14,416 nt of DNA from Candidatus Blautia intestinipullorum (GTDB lineage Bacteria > Bacillota > Clostridia > Lachnospirales > Lachnospiraceae), in contig DWVA01000234.1 of the NCBI GenBank assembly GCA_019120475.1, forward strand, positions 1 to 14,416. Reading direction: 5' to 3'. The notes under the pieces are model-generated. The model saw nothing but the letters and a program-made list of their open reading frames with translations, did not search any database and had not been told where the DNA came from. The number at the start of each line of letters is the position of its first letter. The first letter of the stretch is position 1. Below are positions 12,743 through 14,416 of this stretch, in pieces. Both the position numbers and the translations under genes were made by a program.

Positions 12743-14416
12743 ATGTATACAACTGATTTATTTAATTTTAGATTCGTAGATCGTGATGAGGCAAGAAATA
12801 AGTTTAGAGCTTTTTTTGCAAATTCAGATGGAAATGTTTTATGGGTAAAAGGGAAGAGAGGATTAGGGAAAACTACTTTTATAAATTTTATGTTAGAAGA
12901 ATATACACAATATAATTTGTGCTATTTTGATATTCCGAAAAACAGTAATTCTATCGAAATGATTTCTGAATTCATAAAACAGTTAGAACGCCAGTGTGAT
13001 TTGAATTTCATCGAAGAAACACAAAAATGGTATAAAGAATTTTATTGTAATACATACAAGATAATAAAAAAAATAACAACCGTTTTATTCCCTAAGATAA
13101 GTAATTTAATAGAAACCATACTAGATACTGGTTATTATGTAATTACAAAATCAGATGAAAGAAAAGAATCAATTGATATAATTTATCATTTTATTTCTTT
13201 GATTCTATCCCAAAAGAAATTGTGTATTTGTATAGATAATTTATCTCGTTGTAATATAGATACGCTACAATTTTTCTTTAAAATTATAAAAAATTTTTTG
13301 TTGGAAGAAAACTTCAGAGCTTGCATCGTAACAACAACGGAGGATTTAAGCACAGATACAAAAGATGAGATATTTCATTTTCTGCCCTTTACTGACATAG
13401 AAATTTTACGTTTAAAAAAATATGAGTATTTTTTTCAAATATTAGAACCTATATTTCACCTCGACAATTTTAAAGAAGAGGATTTTGAATATATTTTTAT
13501 AAAATGTGAAGGAAGTCCTAAAAAACTTTCAACCATAATTAGTAAATTATTAGAAAAACATGGGATTTCTTTCCGCAAAAACCAAAAAGCTTTCATAGAT
13601 AAATTAGTATTATTTTCAATCCTTCAATCAGAATCTATAAAATTTAAAGACACTGATTTCTCTTCAGCCCAAAAATGGATCCTCTTTTCGTTCTTATGCA
13701 TAGGAGAAAGGGTTCCGATTAACTATTTAAGAGATTTAGCAATTTATATTGCTAATAAGTTTTTTCTTTATATCACCTACGATATTAATATATTCAATAT
13801 GGAATTTCTTAATCTTATAGAATCTCGAATATTGCAGTATGATGACAAAAATGGTCAGGTAGACACTTGCCATGATGAAGATTTCCTTGAACTAGAAGAT
13901 ATCTTTCATAAATCTCCGGTATTTGGAATGTTTTCAAGTCGGACTGTAGAGTTTTTTACCATGCATAAAGAGTACATTAATCATGAAAAGATAATCTGTA
14001 AGAATGCGATGCACGCTAACAATTTAGATTGGGAAAAAATTAATTTTAGATATGGCAAAAAACTATTCAGACAAAAACAATATCAAGATGCTCAGCAGAT
14101 TTTCAGCAGATTATCTGATAGTTTTCATAAATTGAATCCTATACAAATATTAGTAATTGGCATAAATTCTTATGAAACAGGAAATTTTAAACTTGCTATT
14201 TCGCAGCTTTTGTATCTGCAACCTGAAATTTTAAAATACAGAAGAGTGAAATATTATTATAACTATTATCTGGCAAAAAGTTATAATAATATAGGGGAGG
14301 TATGCAAATCAATTCACATTCTTGAAGCAATTATGCAAGAAATACCAGCGGAAAGTCAAGAATATCTAACTATTTTAAATCTTTTGCATATGTACTATCT
14401 CGAAATACCAGGAAAG
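12743..14416 (+). CDS. P-loop (STAND-like) NTPase with helical-repeat C-terminus, 3' end outside window
   Basis: The ATG at 12743 is preceded by GAAGAGG (12731-12737), and 558 codons remain open to the last base. The N-terminus (FNFRFVDRDEARNKFRAFF) resembles the element before the P-loop in STAND ATPases. Walker A is GKRGLGKTT (37-45), Walker B is LCICIDN (160-166), a sensor-1-like strand is ACIVTTTED (about 192-200), and a GSP motif lies in CEGSPKKLSTII. A winged-helix-like region follows. The last part (from about residue 440) is helical with TPR-like spacing (RYGKKLFRQKQYQDAQQIF, GINSYETGNFKLAISQLLYL). In this superfamily ATP binding switches a sensor between off and oligomerised states, and many members act in bacterial anti-phage defence or regulation. 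Which role applies here is inferred. It probably works with the preceding gene, although it has its own promoter candidate. Confidence 0.82.
   Translation, partial: MYTTDLFNFRFVDRDEARNKFRAFFANSDGNVLWVKGKRGLGKTTFINFMLEEYTQYNLCYFDIPKNSNSIEMISEFIKQLERQCDLNFIEETQKWYKEFYCNTYKIIKKITTVLFPKISNLIETILDTGYYVITKSDERKESIDIIYHFISLILSQKKLCICIDNLSRCNIDTLQFFFKIIKNFLLEENFRACIVTTTEDLSTDTKDEIFHFLPFTDIEILRLKKYEYFFQILEPIFHLDNFKEEDFEYIFIKCEGSPKKLSTIISKLLEKHGISFRKNQKAFIDKLVLFSILQSESIKFKDTDFSSAQKWILFSFLCIGERVPINYLRDLAIYIANKFFLYITYDINIFNMEFLNLIESRILQYDDKNGQVDTCHDEDFLELEDIFHKSPVFGMFSSRTVEFFTMHKEYINHEKIICKNAMHANNLDWEKINFRYGKKLFRQKQYQDAQQIFSRLSDSFHKLNPIQILVIGINSYETGNFKLAISQLLYLQPEILKYRRVKYYYNYYLAKSYNNIGEVCKSIHILEAIMQEIPAESQEYLTILNLLHMYYLEIPGK

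Overview
The window reads as a low-to-moderate-GC Firmicutes chromosome, most likely a gut clostridium of the Lachnospiraceae type. This rests on strong AGGAGG ribosome sites, GTG/TTG starts, AT-rich intergenic DNA and the style of the giant YD-repeat protein. It is an inference, as no rRNA or housekeeping marker is present. Every gene I can support is on the + strand. There is no tRNA, rRNA, CRISPR array or transposase.

Layout. (1) Bases 1-738 hold the 3' part of a GHKL-type sensor histidine kinase, closed by a strong hairpin terminator in which GTCGAT-like units recur every 10 bp. (2) Bases 786-857 are a short leader that can fold into a long stem-loop occluding the ribosome site of the next gene. 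(3) Bases 858-10454 encode a 3198-residue secreted RHS/YD-repeat protein. Its order is signal peptide, acidic low-complexity stalk, DNRLRE-like region, LysM, DUF6531-like segment, dozens of YD repeats, RHS core ending in DPTG, an 11-residue amphipathic repeat, a glycine-rich hydrophobic segment, and a C-terminal GH-E-type (HNH/Endo VII superfamily) nuclease tip. (4) Bases 10475-10876 encode a small ankyrin-repeat protein that is the probable cognate immunity protein. (5) A short possible coding remnant and a small PH-like-domain protein follow, ending near 11294. (6) From about 11300 to the window end the DNA is very AT-rich and carries two genes. One is a 388-residue protein of unknown family with nuclease-like sequence hints. 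The other is a P-loop (STAND-like) NTPase with a helical C-terminal region, cut off by the window end. Each has its own extended -10 promoter candidate.

How it fits together. Regions 3 and 4 form a contact-dependent polymorphic toxin/immunity locus. Composition falls from about 65% GC (9721-9780) in the glycine-rich region to about 25-28% GC in the nuclease tip (10141-10260) and stays low through the immunity gene, which is what tip-and-immunity cassette exchange would leave. The two AT-rich genes at the right end look like an accessory, possibly anti-phage, module, but that is inference only. The most novel-looking items are the leader stem-loop that buries the Shine-Dalgarno of a nearly 10-kb toxin gene, the Cys/His-rich insertion in the YD shell, and the unknown-protein/NTPase pair.
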